A stretch of DNA of 64,000 bases from contig OY720344.1 of the NCBI GenBank assembly GCA_963082975.1, positions 124,001 through 188,000 of the forward strand, in the 5' to 3' direction. The DNA comes from Labia minor. Lineage: Eukaryota > Arthropoda > Insecta > Dermaptera > Spongiphoridae. A model generated the notes under the pieces. The model ran no database searches, was not told where the DNA came from, and worked only from the letters and a program-made list of their open reading frames with translations. The translations under genes and the position numbers were made by a program. Numbering within the stretch: position 1 is the stretch's first letter; each line of letters opens with the position of its first letter. This document shows positions 1-13,196 of the stretch, in pieces.

Positions 1-161
1 AAAAAATGAAATTTTTAAAAATAAATAATAAATTCGATCATTTTACATCATAAAAATATTAAAAAAATATATTATTCATATTTCTTACTAAAAATTATTT
101 TTTTATGCCGAAAACCTAGGGTCATCCTACGATGACCTTTCATAATTTTTACGGGAAAATT
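1..161 (+). repeat. Reference satellite monomer
   Basis: First complete monomer, used here as the phase reference (position 1 = AAAAAATGA). The palindrome CCTAGG is at 115-120, the 18-bp dyad at 120-137 and TGACCTTT at 133-140. The rest is nearly all A and T, with A5-A7 and T5-T7 runs. A length close to one nucleosome repeat plus phased A-tracts is common in satellites; bending or nucleosome phasing is inference. Confidence 0.9.
120..137. promoter_or_regulatory. Conserved dyad in the monomer (representative copy)
   Basis: GGTCATCCTACGATGACC is a perfect 7-bp inverted repeat (GGTCATC / GATGACC) around a CTAC centre. It occurs in nearly every monomer of both arms and lies in the least variable part of the unit. 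Variants change the centre (CTAA, CTGC, TTAC) or shorten the arms (CGTTGACC, GGTCAACC, CATGATACG). It could be a protein-binding site or a transcript hairpin; neither is shown by sequence alone. Confidence 0.6.
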
Positions 162-3100
162 AAAAAATGAAATTTTTAAAAATAACTAATAAATTCGTTC
201 ATTTTACATCATAAAAAAATTAAAAAAATATATTATTGATATTTCTGATGAATAATTATTTTTTTATGCTGAAAACCTAGGGTCATCCTACGATGACCTT
301 TCATAATTTTTACGGGAAAATAAAAAATGAAATTTTTAAAAATAAATAATAAATTCGATCATTTTACATCATAAAAATATTGAAAAAATATATTATTGAT
401 ATTTCTGATGAATAATTATTTTTTTATGCCGAAAACCTAGGGTCATCCTACGATGACCTTTCATAATTTTTACGGGAAAATTAAAAAATGAAATTTTTAA
501 AAATAACTAATAAATTCGTTCATTTTACATCATAAAAATATTAAAAAAATATATTATTCATATTTCTTACTAAAAATTATTTTTTTATGCAGAAAACCTA
601 GGGTCATCCTACGATGACCTTTCATAATTTTTATGGGAAAATTAAAAAATGAAATTTTTAAAAATAAATAATAAATTCGATCATTTTACATCATAAAAAT
701 ATTAAAAAAATATATTATTGATATTTCTGATGAATAATTATTTTTTTATGCCGAAAACCTAGGGTCATCCTACGATGACCTTTCATAATTTTTACGGGAA
801 AATTAAAAAATGAAATTTTTAAAAATAAATAATAAATTCGTTCATTTTACATCATAAAAATATTAAAAAAATATATTATTCATATTTCTTACTAAAAATT
901 ATTTTTTTATGCCGAAAACCTAGGGTCATCCTACGATGACCTTTCATAATTTTTACGGGAATATTAAAAAATGAAATTTTTAAAAATAAATAATAAATTC
1001 GAACATTTTACATAATAAAAATATTAAAAAAATATATTATTGATATTTCTGATGAATAATTATTTTATTATGCCTAAAACCTAGGGTCATCCTACGATGA
1101 CCTTTCATAATTTTTACGGGAAAATTAAAAAATGAAATTTTTAAAAATAAATAATAAATTCGTTCATTTTACATCATAAAAATATTAAAAAAATATATTA
1201 TTCATATTTCTTACTAAAAATTATTTTTTTATGCCGAAAACCTAGGGTCATCCTACGATGACCTTTCATAATTTTTACGGGAATATTAAAAAATGAAATT
1301 TTTAAAAATAAATAATAAATTCGAACATTTTACATAATAAAAATATTAAAAAAATATATTATTGATATTTCTGATGAATAATTATTTTATTATGCCTAAA
1401 ACCTAGGGTCATCCTACGATGACCTTTCATAATTTTTACGGGAAAATTAAAAAATGAAATTTTTAAAAATAAATAATAAATTCGAACATTTTACATAATA
1501 AAAATATTAAAAAAATATATTATTGATATTTCTGATGAATAATTATTTTTTTATGACGAAAACCTAGGGTCATCCTACGATGACCTTTCATAATTTTTAC
1601 GGGAAAATAAAAAATGAAATTTTTAAAAATAAATAATAAATTCGTTCATTTTACATCATAAAAATATTAAAAAAATATATTATTGATATTTCTGATGAAT
1701 AATTATTTTTTTATGACGAAAACCTAGGGTCATCCTACGATGACCTTTCATAATTTTTACGGGAAAATAAAAAATGAAATTTTTAAAAATAAATAATAAA
1801 TTCGAACATTTTACATAATAAAAATATTAAAAAAATATATTATTGATATTTCTGATGAATAATTATTTTTTTATGCCGAAAACCTAGGGTCATCCTACGA
1901 TGACCTTTCATAATTTTTACGGGAAAATAAAAAATGAAATTTTTTATAAATAAATAATAAATTCGATCATTTTACATCATAAAAATATTAAAAAAATATA
2001 TTATTCATATTTCTTACTAAAAATTATTTTTTTATGCCGAAAACCTAGGGTCATCCTACGATGACCTTTCATAATTTTTACGGGAAAATAAAAAATGAAA
2101 TTTTTAAAAATAAATAATAAATTCGATCATTTTACATCATAAAAATATTAAAAAAATATATTATTCATATTTCTTACTAAAAATTATTTTTTTATGCAGA
2201 AAACCTAGGGTCATCCTACGATGACCTTTCATAATTTTTATGGGAAAATTAAAAAATGAAATTTTTAAAAAGAAATAATAAATTCGTTCATTTTACATCA
2301 TAAAAATATTAAAAAAATATATTATTCATATTTCTTACTAAAAATTATTTTTTTATGCCGAAAACCTAGGGTCATCCTACGATGACCTTTCATAATTTTT
2401 ACGGGAAAATTAAAAAATGAAATTTTTAAAAATAAATAATAAATTCGATCATTTTACATCATAAAAATATTAAAAAAATATATTATTCATATTTCTTACT
2501 AAAAATTATTTTTTTATGCAGAAAACCTAGGGTCATCCTACGATGACCTTTCATAATTTTTACGGGAATATTTAAAAAGGAAATTTTTAAAAATAAATAA
2601 TAAATTCGTTCATTTTACATCATAAAAATATTAAAAAAATATATTATTGATATTTCTGATGAATAATTATTTTTTTATGCCGAAAACCTAGGGTCATCCT
2701 ACGATGACCTTTCATAATTTTTACGGGAAAATAAAAAATGAAATTTTTAAAAATAAATAATAAATTCGATCATTTTACATCATAAAAATATTAAAAAAAT
2801 ATATTATTCATATTTCTTACTAAAAATTATTTTTTTATGCAGAAAACCTAGGGTCATCCTACGATGACCTTTCATAATTTTTATGGGAAAATTAAAAATT
2901 GAAATTTTTAAAAAGAAATAATAAATTCGTTCATTTTACATCATAAAAATATTAAAAAAATATATTATTCATATTTCTTACTAAAAATTATTTTTTTATG
3001 CCGAAAACCTAGGGTCATCCTACGATGACCTTTCATAATTTTTACGGGAAAATTAAAAAATGAAATTTTTAAAAATAAATAATAAATTCGATCATTTTAC

Positions 3101-4936
3101 ATCATAAAAATATTAAAAAAATATATTATTCATATTTCTTACTAAAAATTATTTTTTTATGCAGAAAACCTAGGGTCATCCTACGATGACCTTTCATAAT
3201 TTTTACGGGAATATTTAAAAAGGAAATTTTTAAAAATAAATAATAAATTCGTTCATTTTACATCATAAAAATATTAAAAAAATATATTATTGATATTTCT
3301 GATGAATAATTATTTTTTTATGCCGAAAACCTAGGGTCATCCTACGATGACCTTTCATAAGTTTTACGGGAATATTAAAAAATGAAATTTTTAAAAATAA
3401 ATAATAAATTCGCTCATTTTACATCATAAAAAAATTAAAAAAATATATTATTGATATTTCTGATGAATAATTATTTTTTTATGCCGAAAACCTAGGGTCA
3501 TCCTACGATGACCTTTCATAATTTTTACGGGAAAATAAAAAATGAAATTTTTAAAAATAAATAATAAATTCGATCATTTTACATCATAAAAATATTAAAA
3601 AAATATATTATTCATATTTCTTACTAAAAATTATTTTTTTATGCAGAAAACCTAGGGTGATCCTACGATGACCTTTCATAATTTTTATGGGAAAATTAAA
3701 AAATGAAATTTTTAAAAAGAAATAATAAATTCGTTCATTTTACATCATAAAAATATTAAAAAAATATATTATTCATATTTCTTACTAAAAATTATTTTTT
3801 TATGCCGAAAACCTAGGGTCATCCTACGATGACCTTTCATAATTTTTACGGGAAAATTAAAAAATGAAATTTTTAAAAATAAATAATAAATTCGATCATT
3901 TTACATCATAAAAATATTAAAAAAATATATTATTCATATTTCTTACTAAAAATTATTTTTTTATGCAGAAAACCTAGGGTCATCCTACGATGACCTTTCA
4001 TAATTTTTACGGGAATATTTAAAAAGGAAATTTTTAAAAATAAATAATAAATTCGTTCTTTTTACATCATAAAAATATTAAAAAAATATATTATTGATAT
4101 TTCTGATGAATAATTATTTTTTTATGCCGAAAACCTAGGGTCATCCTACGATGACCTTTCATAAGTTTTACGGGAATATTAAAAAATGAAATTTTTAAAA
4201 ATAAATAATAAATTCGCTCATTTTACATCATAAAAAAATTAAAAAAATATATTATTGATATTTCTGATGAATAATTATTTTTTTATGCCGAAAACCTAGG
4301 GTCATCCTAAGATGACCTTTCATAATTTTTACGGGAATATTAAAAAATGAAATTTTTAAAAATAAATAATAAATTCGAACATTTTACATAATAAAAATAT
4401 TAAAAAATATATTATTGATATTTCTGATGAATAATTATTTTTTTATGACGAAAACCTAGGGTCATCCTACGATGACCTTTCATAATTTTTACGGGAAAAT
4501 AAAAAATGAAATTTTTAAAAATAAATAATAAATTCGATTATTTTACATAATAAAAATATTAAAAAAATATATTATTGATATTTCTGATGAATAATTATTT
4601 TTTTATGCCGAAAACCTAGGGTCATCCTACGATGACCTTTCATAATTTTTACGGGAAAATAAAAAATGAAATTTTTAAAAATAAATAATAAATTCGATCA
4701 TTTTACATCATAAAAATATTAAAAAAATATATTATTGATATTTCTGATGAATAATTATTTTTTTATGCCGAAAACCTAGGGTCATCCTACGATGACCTTT
4801 CATAATTTTTACGGGAAAATTAAAAAATGAAATTTTTAAAAATAAATAATAAATTCGTTCATTTTACATCATAAAAATTTTAAAAAAATATACTATTGAT
4901 TTTTCTGATGAATAATTATTTTATTATGACTAAAAC

Positions 4937-4980
4937 CTAGGGAAAATAATAAATAATAATAAATAAATTCGTTTATTTTA
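4937..4980 (+). repeat. Dyad-less marker monomer junction (first of ten)
   Basis: After CCTAGGG the sequence jumps straight to AAAATAATAAATAATAAT and on to AAATTCG, removing the dyad, the TTTCATAATTTTTACGGG segment and part of the next monomer start. The preceding monomer is also distinctive (ATACTATTGATTTTTCTGATG, ATTATGACTAAAACC). The GGAAAATAATAA mark occurs at 4941, 9232, 13042, 20869, 24999, 26879, 28922, 35137, 37663 and 39866. None was seen after the retrotransposon. It is a useful anchor for the left-arm higher-order map. Confidence 0.85.
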
Positions 4981-5095
4981 CATCATAAAAAAAATAAAAA
5001 AATATATTATTGATATTTCTGATGAATAATTATTTTTTTATGCCGAAAACCTAGGGTCATCCTACGATGACCTTTCATAATTTTTACGGGAAAAT

Positions 5096-8000
5096 AAAAA
5101 ATGAAATTTTTAAAAATAAATAATAAATTCGATCATTTTACATCATAAAAATATTAAAAAAATATATTATTCATATTTCTTACTAAAAATTATTTTTTTA
5201 TGCCGAAAACCTAGGGTCATCCTACGATGACCTTTCATAATTTTTACGGGAAAATTAAAAAATGAAATTTTTAAAAATAACTAATAAATTCGTTCATTTT
5301 ACATCATAAAAAAATTAAAAAAATATATTATTGATATTTCTGATGAATAATTATTTTTTTATGCTGAAAACCTAGGGTCATCCTACGATGACCTTTCATA
5401 ATTTTTACGGGAAAATAAAAAATGAAATTTTTAAAAATAAATAATAAATTCGATCATTTTACATCATAAAAATATTGAAAAAATATATTATTGATATTTC
5501 TGATGAATAATTATTTTTTTATGCCGAAAACCTAGGGTCATCCTACGATGACCTTTCATAATTTTTACGGGAAAATTAAAAAATGAAATTTTTAAAAATA
5601 ACTAATAAATTCGTTCATTTTACATCATAAAAATATTAAAAAAATATATTATTCATATTTCTTACTAAAAATTATTTTTTTATGCAGAAAACCTAGGGTC
5701 ATCCTACGATGACCTTTCATAATTTTTATGGGAAAATTAAAAAATGAAATTTTTAAAAATAAATAATAAATTCGATCATTTTACATCATAAAAATATTAA
5801 AAAAATATATTATTGATATTTCTGATGAATAATTATTTTTTTATGCCGAAAACCTAGGGTCATCCTACGATGACCTTTCATAATTTTTACGGGAAAATTA
5901 AAAAATGAAATTTTTAAAAATAAATAATAAATTCGTTCATTTTACATCATAAAAATATTAAAAAAATATATTATTCATATTTCTTACTAAAAATTATTTT
6001 TTTATGCCGAAAACCTAGGGTCATCCTACGATGACCTTTCATAATTTTTACGGGAATATTAAAAAATGAAATTTTTAAAAATAAATAATAAATTCGAACA
6101 TTTTACATAATAAAAATATTAAAAAAATATATTATTGATATTTCTGATGAATAATTATTTTATTATGCCTAAAACCTAGGGTCATCCTACGATGACCTTT
6201 CATAATTTTTACGGGAAAATTAAAAAATGAAATTTTTAAAAATAAATAATAAATTCGTTCATTTTACATCATAAAAATATTAAAAAAATATATTATTCAT
6301 ATTTCTTACTAAAAATTATTTTTTTATGCCGAAAACCTAGGGTCATCCTACGATGACCTTTCATAATTTTTACGGGAATATTAAAAAATGAAATTTTTAA
6401 AAATAAATAATAAATTCGAACATTTTACATAATAAAAATATTAAAAAAATATATTATTGATATTTCTGATGAATAATTATTTTATTATGCCTAAAACCTA
6501 GGGTCATCCTACGATGACCTTTCATAATTTTTACGGGAAAATTAAAAAATGAAATTTTTAAAAATAAATAATAAATTCGAACATTTTACATAATAAAAAT
6601 ATTAAAAAAATATATTATTGATATTTCTGATGAATAATTATTTTTTTATGACGAAAACCTAGGGTCATCCTACGATGACCTTTCATAATTTTTACGGGAA
6701 AATAAAAAATGAAATTTTTAAAAATAAATAATAAATTCGTTCATTTTACATCATAAAAATATTAAAAAAATATATTATTGATATTTCTGATGAATAATTA
6801 TTTTTTTATGACGAAAACCTAGGGTCATCCTACGATGACCTTTCATAATTTTTACGGGAAAATAAAAAATGAAATTTTTAAAAATAAATAATAAATTCGA
6901 ACATTTTACATAATAAAAATATTAAAAAAATATATTATTGATATTTCTGATGAATAATTATTTTTTTATGCCGAAAACCTAGGGTCATCCTACGATGACC
7001 TTTCATAATTTTTACGGGAAAATAAAAAATGAAATTTTTTATAAATAAATAATAAATTCGATCATTTTACATCATAAAAATATTAAAAAAATATATTATT
7101 CATATTTCTTACTAAAAATTATTTTTTTATGCCGAAAACCTAGGGTCATCCTACGATGACCTTTCATAATTTTTACGGGAAAATAAAAAATGAAATTTTT
7201 AAAAATAAATAATAAATTCGATCATTTTACATCATAAAAATATTAAAAAAATATATTATTCATATTTCTTACTAAAAATTATTTTTTTATGCAGAAAACC
7301 TAGGGTCATCCTACGATGACCTTTCATAATTTTTATGGGAAAATTAAAAAATGAAATTTTTAAAAAGAAATAATAAATTCGTTCATTTTACATCATAAAA
7401 ATATTAAAAAAATATATTATTCATATTTCTTACTAAAAATTATTTTTTTATGCCGAAAACCTAGGGTCATCCTACGATGACCTTTCATAATTTTTACGGG
7501 AAAATTAAAAAATGAAATTTTTAAAAATAAATAATAAATTCGATCATTTTACATCATAAAAATATTAAAAAAATATATTATTCATATTTCTTACTAAAAA
7601 TTATTTTTTTATGCAGAAAACCTAGGGTCATCCTACGATGACCTTTCATAATTTTTACGGGAATATTTAAAAAGGAAATTTTTAAAAATAAATAATAAAT
7701 TCGTTCATTTTACATCATAAAAATATTAAAAAAATATATTATTGATATTTCTGATGAATAATTATTTTTTTATGCCGAAAACCTAGGGTCATCCTACGAT
7801 GACCTTTCATAATTTTTACGGGAAAATAAAAAATGAAATTTTTAAAAATAAATAATAAATTCGATCATTTTACATCATAAAAATATTAAAAAAATATATT
7901 ATTCATATTTCTTACTAAAAATTATTTTTTTATGCAGAAAACCTAGGGTCATCCTACGATGACCTTTCATAATTTTTATGGGAAAATTAAAAAATGAAAT

Positions 8001-9386
8001 TTTTAAAAAGAAATAATAAATTCGTTCATTTTACATCATAAAAATATTAAAAAAATATATTATTCATATTTCTTACTAAAAATTATTTTTTTATGCCGAA
8101 AACCTAGGGTCATCCTACGATGACCTTTCATAATTTTTACGGGAAAATTAAAAAATGAAATTTTTAAAAATAAATAATAAATTCGATCATTTTACATCAT
8201 AAAAATATTAAAAAAATATATTATTCATATTTCTTACTAAAAATTATTTTTTTATGCAGAAAACCTAGGGTCATCCTACGATGACCTTTCATAATTTTTA
8301 CGGGAATATTTAAAAAGGAAATTTTTAAAAATAAATAATAAATTCGTTCATTTTACATCATAAAAATATTAAAAAAATATATTATTGATATTTCTGATGA
8401 ATAATTATTTTTTTATGCCGAAAACCTAGGGTCATCCTACGATGACCTTTCATAAGTTTTACGGGAATATTAAAAAATGAAATTTTTAAAAATAAATAAT
8501 AAATTCGCTCATTTTACATCATAAAAAAATTAAAAAAATATATTATTGATATTTCTGATGAATAATTATTTTTTTATGCCGAAAACCTAGGGTCATCCTA
8601 AGATGACCTTTCATAATTTTTACGGGAATATTAGAAAATGAAATTTTTAAAAATAAATAATAAATTCGAACATTTTACATAATAAAAATATTAAAAAATA
8701 TATTATTGATATTTCTGATGAATAATTATTTTTTTATGACGAAAACCTAGGGTCATCCTACGATGACCTTTCAAAATTTTTACGGGAAAATAAAAAATGA
8801 AATTTTTAAAAATAAATAATAAATTCGATTATTTTACATAATAAAAATATTAAAAAAATATATTATTGATATTTCTGATGAATAATTATTTTTTTATGCC
8901 GAAAACCTAGGGTCATCCTACGATGACCTTTCATAATTTTTACGGGAAAATAAAAAATGAAATTTTTAAAAATAAATAATAAATTCGATCATTTTACATC
9001 ATAAAAATATTAAAAAAATATATTATTGATATTTCTGATGAATAATTATTTTTTTATGCCGAAAACCTAGGGTCATCCTACGATGACCTTTCATAATTTT
9101 TACGGGAAAATTAAAAAATGAAATTTTTAAAAATAAATAATAAATTCGTTCATTTTACATCATAAAAATTTTAAAAAAATATACTATTGATTTTTCTGAT
9201 GAATAATTATTTTATTATGACTAAAACCTAGGGAAAATAATAAATAATAATAAATAAATTCGTTTATTTTACATCATAAAAAAAATAAAAAAATATATTA
9301 TTGATATTTCTGATGAATAATTATTTTTTTATGCCGAAAACCTACGGTCATCCTACGATGACCTTTCATAATTTTTACGGGAAAAT
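5096..9386 (+). repeat. Left-arm higher-order repeat unit, copy 2, contracted by five monomers
   Basis: Matches copy 1 at offset 5095 until about 8585. There copy 2 reads CCTAAGATGACC where copy 1 (about 3500) reads CCTACGATGACC. After that the match continues at offset 4291 (copy 1 from about 4300). The difference of 804 bp equals five monomers, so copy 1 has a five-monomer gain or copy 2 a loss. In copy 1 the extra block (about 3500-4300) is itself a near repeat of about 2700-3500, which favours a gain by unequal exchange. Confidence 0.8.
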
Positions 9387-12300
9387 TAAAAAATGAAATT
9401 TTTAAAAATAAATAATAAATTCGATCATTTTACATCATAAAAATATTAAAAAAATATATTATTGATATTTCTGATGAATAATTATTTTTTTATGCCGAAA
9501 ACCTAGGGTCATCCTACGATGACCTTTCATAATTTTTACGGGAAAATTAAAAAATGAAATTTTTAAAAATAACTAATAAATTCGTTCATTTTACATCATA
9601 AAAATATTAAAAAAATATATTATTCATATTTCTTACTAAAAATTATTTTTTTATGCAGAAAACCTAGGGTCATCCTACGATGACCTTTCATAATTTTTAT
9701 GGGAAAATTAAAAAATGAAATTTTTAAAAATAAATAATAAATTCGATCATTTTACATCATAAAAATATTAAAAAAATATATTATTGATATTTCTGATGAA
9801 TAATTATTTTTTTATGCCGAAAACCTAGGGTCATCCTACGATGACCTTTCATAATTTTTACGGGAAAATTAAAAAATGAAATTTTTAAAAATAAATAATA
9901 AATTCGTTCATTTTACATCATAAAAATATTAAAAAAATATATTATTCATATTTCTTACTAAAAATTATTTTTTTATGCCGAAAACCTAGGGTCATCCTAC
10001 GATGACCTTTCATAATTTTTACGGGAATATTAAAAAATGAAATTTTTAAAAATAAATAATAAATTCGAACATTTTACATAATAAAAATATTAAAAAAATA
10101 TATTATTGATATTTCTGATGAATAATTATTTTTTTATGACGAAAACCTAGGGTCATCCTACGATGACCTTTCATAATTTTTACGGGAAAATTAAAAAATG
10201 AAATTTTTAAAAATAACTAATAAATTCGTTCATTTTACATCATAAAAATATTAAAAAAATATATTATTCATATTTCTTACTAAAAATTATTTTTTTATGC
10301 AGAAAACCTAGGGTCATCCTACGATGACCTTTCATAATTTTTATGGGAAAATTAAAAAATGAAATTTTTAAAAAGAAATAATAAATTCGTTCATTTTACA
10401 TCATAAAAATATTAAAAAAATATATTATTCATATTTCTTACTAAAAATTATTTTTTTATGCCGAAAACCTAGGGTCATCCTACGATGACCTTTCATAATT
10501 TTTACGGGAAAATTAAAAAATGAAATTTTTAAAAATAAATAATAAATTCGATCATTTTACATCATAAAAATATTAAAAAAATATATTATTCATATTTCTT
10601 ACTAAAAATTATTTTTTTATGCCGAAAACCTAGGGTCATCCTACGATGACCTTTCATAATTTTTACGGGAATATTTAAAAAGGAAATTTTTAAAAATAAA
10701 TAATAAATTCGTTCATTTTACATCATAAAAATATTAAAAAAATATATTATTGATATTTCTGATGAATAATTATTTTTTTATGCCGAAAACCTAGGGTCAT
10801 CCTACGATGACCTTTCATAAGTTTTACGGGAATATTAAAAAATGAAATTTTTAAAAATAAATAATAAATTCGCTCATTTTACATCATAAAAAAATTAAAA
10901 AAATATATTATTGATATTTCTGATGAATAATTATTTTTTTATGCCGAAAACCTAGGGTCATCCTAAGATGACCTTTCATAATTTTTACGGGAATATTAGA
11001 AAATGAAATTTTTAAAAATAAATAATAAATTCGAACATTTTACATAATAAAAATATTAAAAAATATATTATTGATATTTCTGATGAATAATTATTTTTTT
11101 ATGACGAAAACCTAGGGTCATCCTACGATGACCTTTCAAAATTTTTACGGGAAAATAAAAAATGAAATTTTTAAAAATAAATAATAAATTCGATTATTTT
11201 ACATAATAAAAATATTAAAAAAATATATTATTGATATTTCTGATGAATAATTATTTTTTTATGCCGAAAACCTAGGGTCATCCTACGATGACCTTTCATA
11301 ATTTTTACGGGAAAATAAAAAATGAAATTTTTAAAAATAAATAATAAATTCGATCATTTTACATCATAAAAATATTAAAAAAATATATTATTGATATTTC
11401 TGATGAATAATTATTTTTTTATGCCGAAAACCTAGGGTCATCCTACGATGACCTTTCATAATTTTTACGGGAAAATTAAAAAATGAAATTTTTAAAAATA
11501 ACTAATAAATTCGTTCATTTTACATCATAAAAAAATTAAAAAAATATATTATTGATATTTCTGATGAATAATTATTTTTTTATGCTGAAAACCTAGGGTC
11601 ATCCTACGATGACCTTTCATAATTTTTACGGGAAAATAAAAAATGAAATTTTTAAAAATAAATAATAAATTCGATCATTTTACATCATAAAAATATTAAA
11701 AAAATATATTATTGATATTTCTGATGAATAATTATTTTTTTATGCCGAAAACCTAGGGTCATCCTACGATGACCTTTCATAATTTTTACGGGAAAATTAA
11801 AAAATGAAACTTTTAAAAATAACTAATAAATTCGTTCATTTTACATCATAAAAAAATTAAAAAAATATATTATTGATATTTCTGATGAATATTTATTTTT
11901 TTATGCCGAAAACCTAGGGTCATCCTACGATGACCTTTCATAATTTTTACGGGAAAATTAAAAAATGAAATTTTTAAAAATAAATAATAAATTCGATCAT
12001 TTTACATCATAAAAATATTAAAAAAATATATTATTCATATTTCTTACTAAAAATTATTTTTTTATGCAGAAAACCTAGGGTCATCCTACGATGACCTTTC
12101 ATAATTTTTATGGGAAAATTAAAAAATGAAATTTTTAAAAATAAATAATAAATTCGATCATTTTACATCATAAAAATATTAAAAAAATATATTATTGATA
12201 TTTCTGATGAATAATTATTTTTTTATGCCGAAAACCTAGGGTCATCCTACGATGACCTTTCATAATTTTTACGGGAAAATTAAAAAATGAAATTTTTAAA

Positions 12301-13196
12301 AATAAATAATAAATTCGTTCATTTTACATCATAAAAATATTAAAAAAATATATTATTCATATTTCTTACTAAAAATTATTTTTTTATGCCGAAAACCTAG
12401 GGTCATCCTACGATGACCTTTCATAATTTTTACGGGAATATTAAAAAATGAAATTTTTAAAAATAAATAATAAATTCGAACATTTTACATAATAAAAATA
12501 TTAAAAAATATATTATTGATATTTCTGATGAATAATTATTTTTTTATGACGAAAACCTAGGGTCATCCTACGATGACCTTTCATAATTTTTACGGGAAAA
12601 TAAAAAATGAAATTTTTAAAAATAAATAATAAATTCGATTATTTTACATAATAAAAATATTAAAAAAATATATTATTGATATTTCTGATGAATAATTATT
12701 TTTTTATGCCGAAAACCTAGGGTCATCCTACGATGACCTTTCATAATTTTTACGGGAAAATAAAAAATGAAATTTTTAAAAATAAATAATAAATTCGATC
12801 ATTTTACATCATAAAAATATTAAAAAAATATATTATTGATATTTCTGATGAATAATTATTTTTTTATGCCGAAAACCTAGGGTCATCCTACGATGACCTT
12901 TCATAATTTTTACGGGAAAATTAAAAAATGAAATTTTTAAAAATAAATAATAAATTCGTTCATTTTACATCATAAAAATTTTAAAAAAATATACTATTGA
13001 TTTTTCTGATGAATAATTATTTTATTATGACTAAAACCTAGGGAAAATAATAAATAATAATAAATAAATTCGTTTATTTTACATCATAAAAAAAATAAAA
13101 AAATATATTATTGATATTTCTGATGAATAATTATTTTTTTATGCCGAAAACCTAGGGTCATCCTACGATGACCTTTCATAATTTTTACGGGAAAAT

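Larger units (their letters stand above)
1..5095 (+). repeat. Left-arm higher-order repeat unit, copy 1 (~5.1 kb)
   Basis: The monomer order from 1 is repeated from 5096 at a constant offset of 5095. Rare variants confirm this: ATATTGAAAAA at 377 and 5472, ACGGGAATATTTAAAAAGG at 2562 and 7657, and the G of AAGTTTTACGGG at 3361 and 8456. The unit is about 32 monomers by division. It contains the dyad-less monomer near 4937. The unit edges are arbitrary because the window starts inside the array. Confidence 0.85.

Noticed and set aside
115..121. Telomere-like CCTAGGG.
   Set aside because: It occurs once per 160-bp monomer and is never in short tandem form.
1..161. CENP-B box in the monomer.
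   Set aside because: TTCG and CGGG are both present but far apart and not in the TTCGNNNNANNCGGG spacing on either strand.
236..250. C/D-box snoRNA-like TGATGA.
   Set aside because: No purine before TGATGA, no separate CTGA D box at a fitting distance, and no terminal stem.
229..297. Possible hammerhead ribozyme: CTGATGA followed by CGAAA in the GATATTTCTGATGAA monomers.
   Set aside because: The order resembles a hammerhead core, but the stem II closing pair is wrong (three unpaired bases before GAAA), stem III has a mismatch, and no stem I can form between the bases before CTGATGA and those after GGGTC. About half the monomers also lack CTGATGA.
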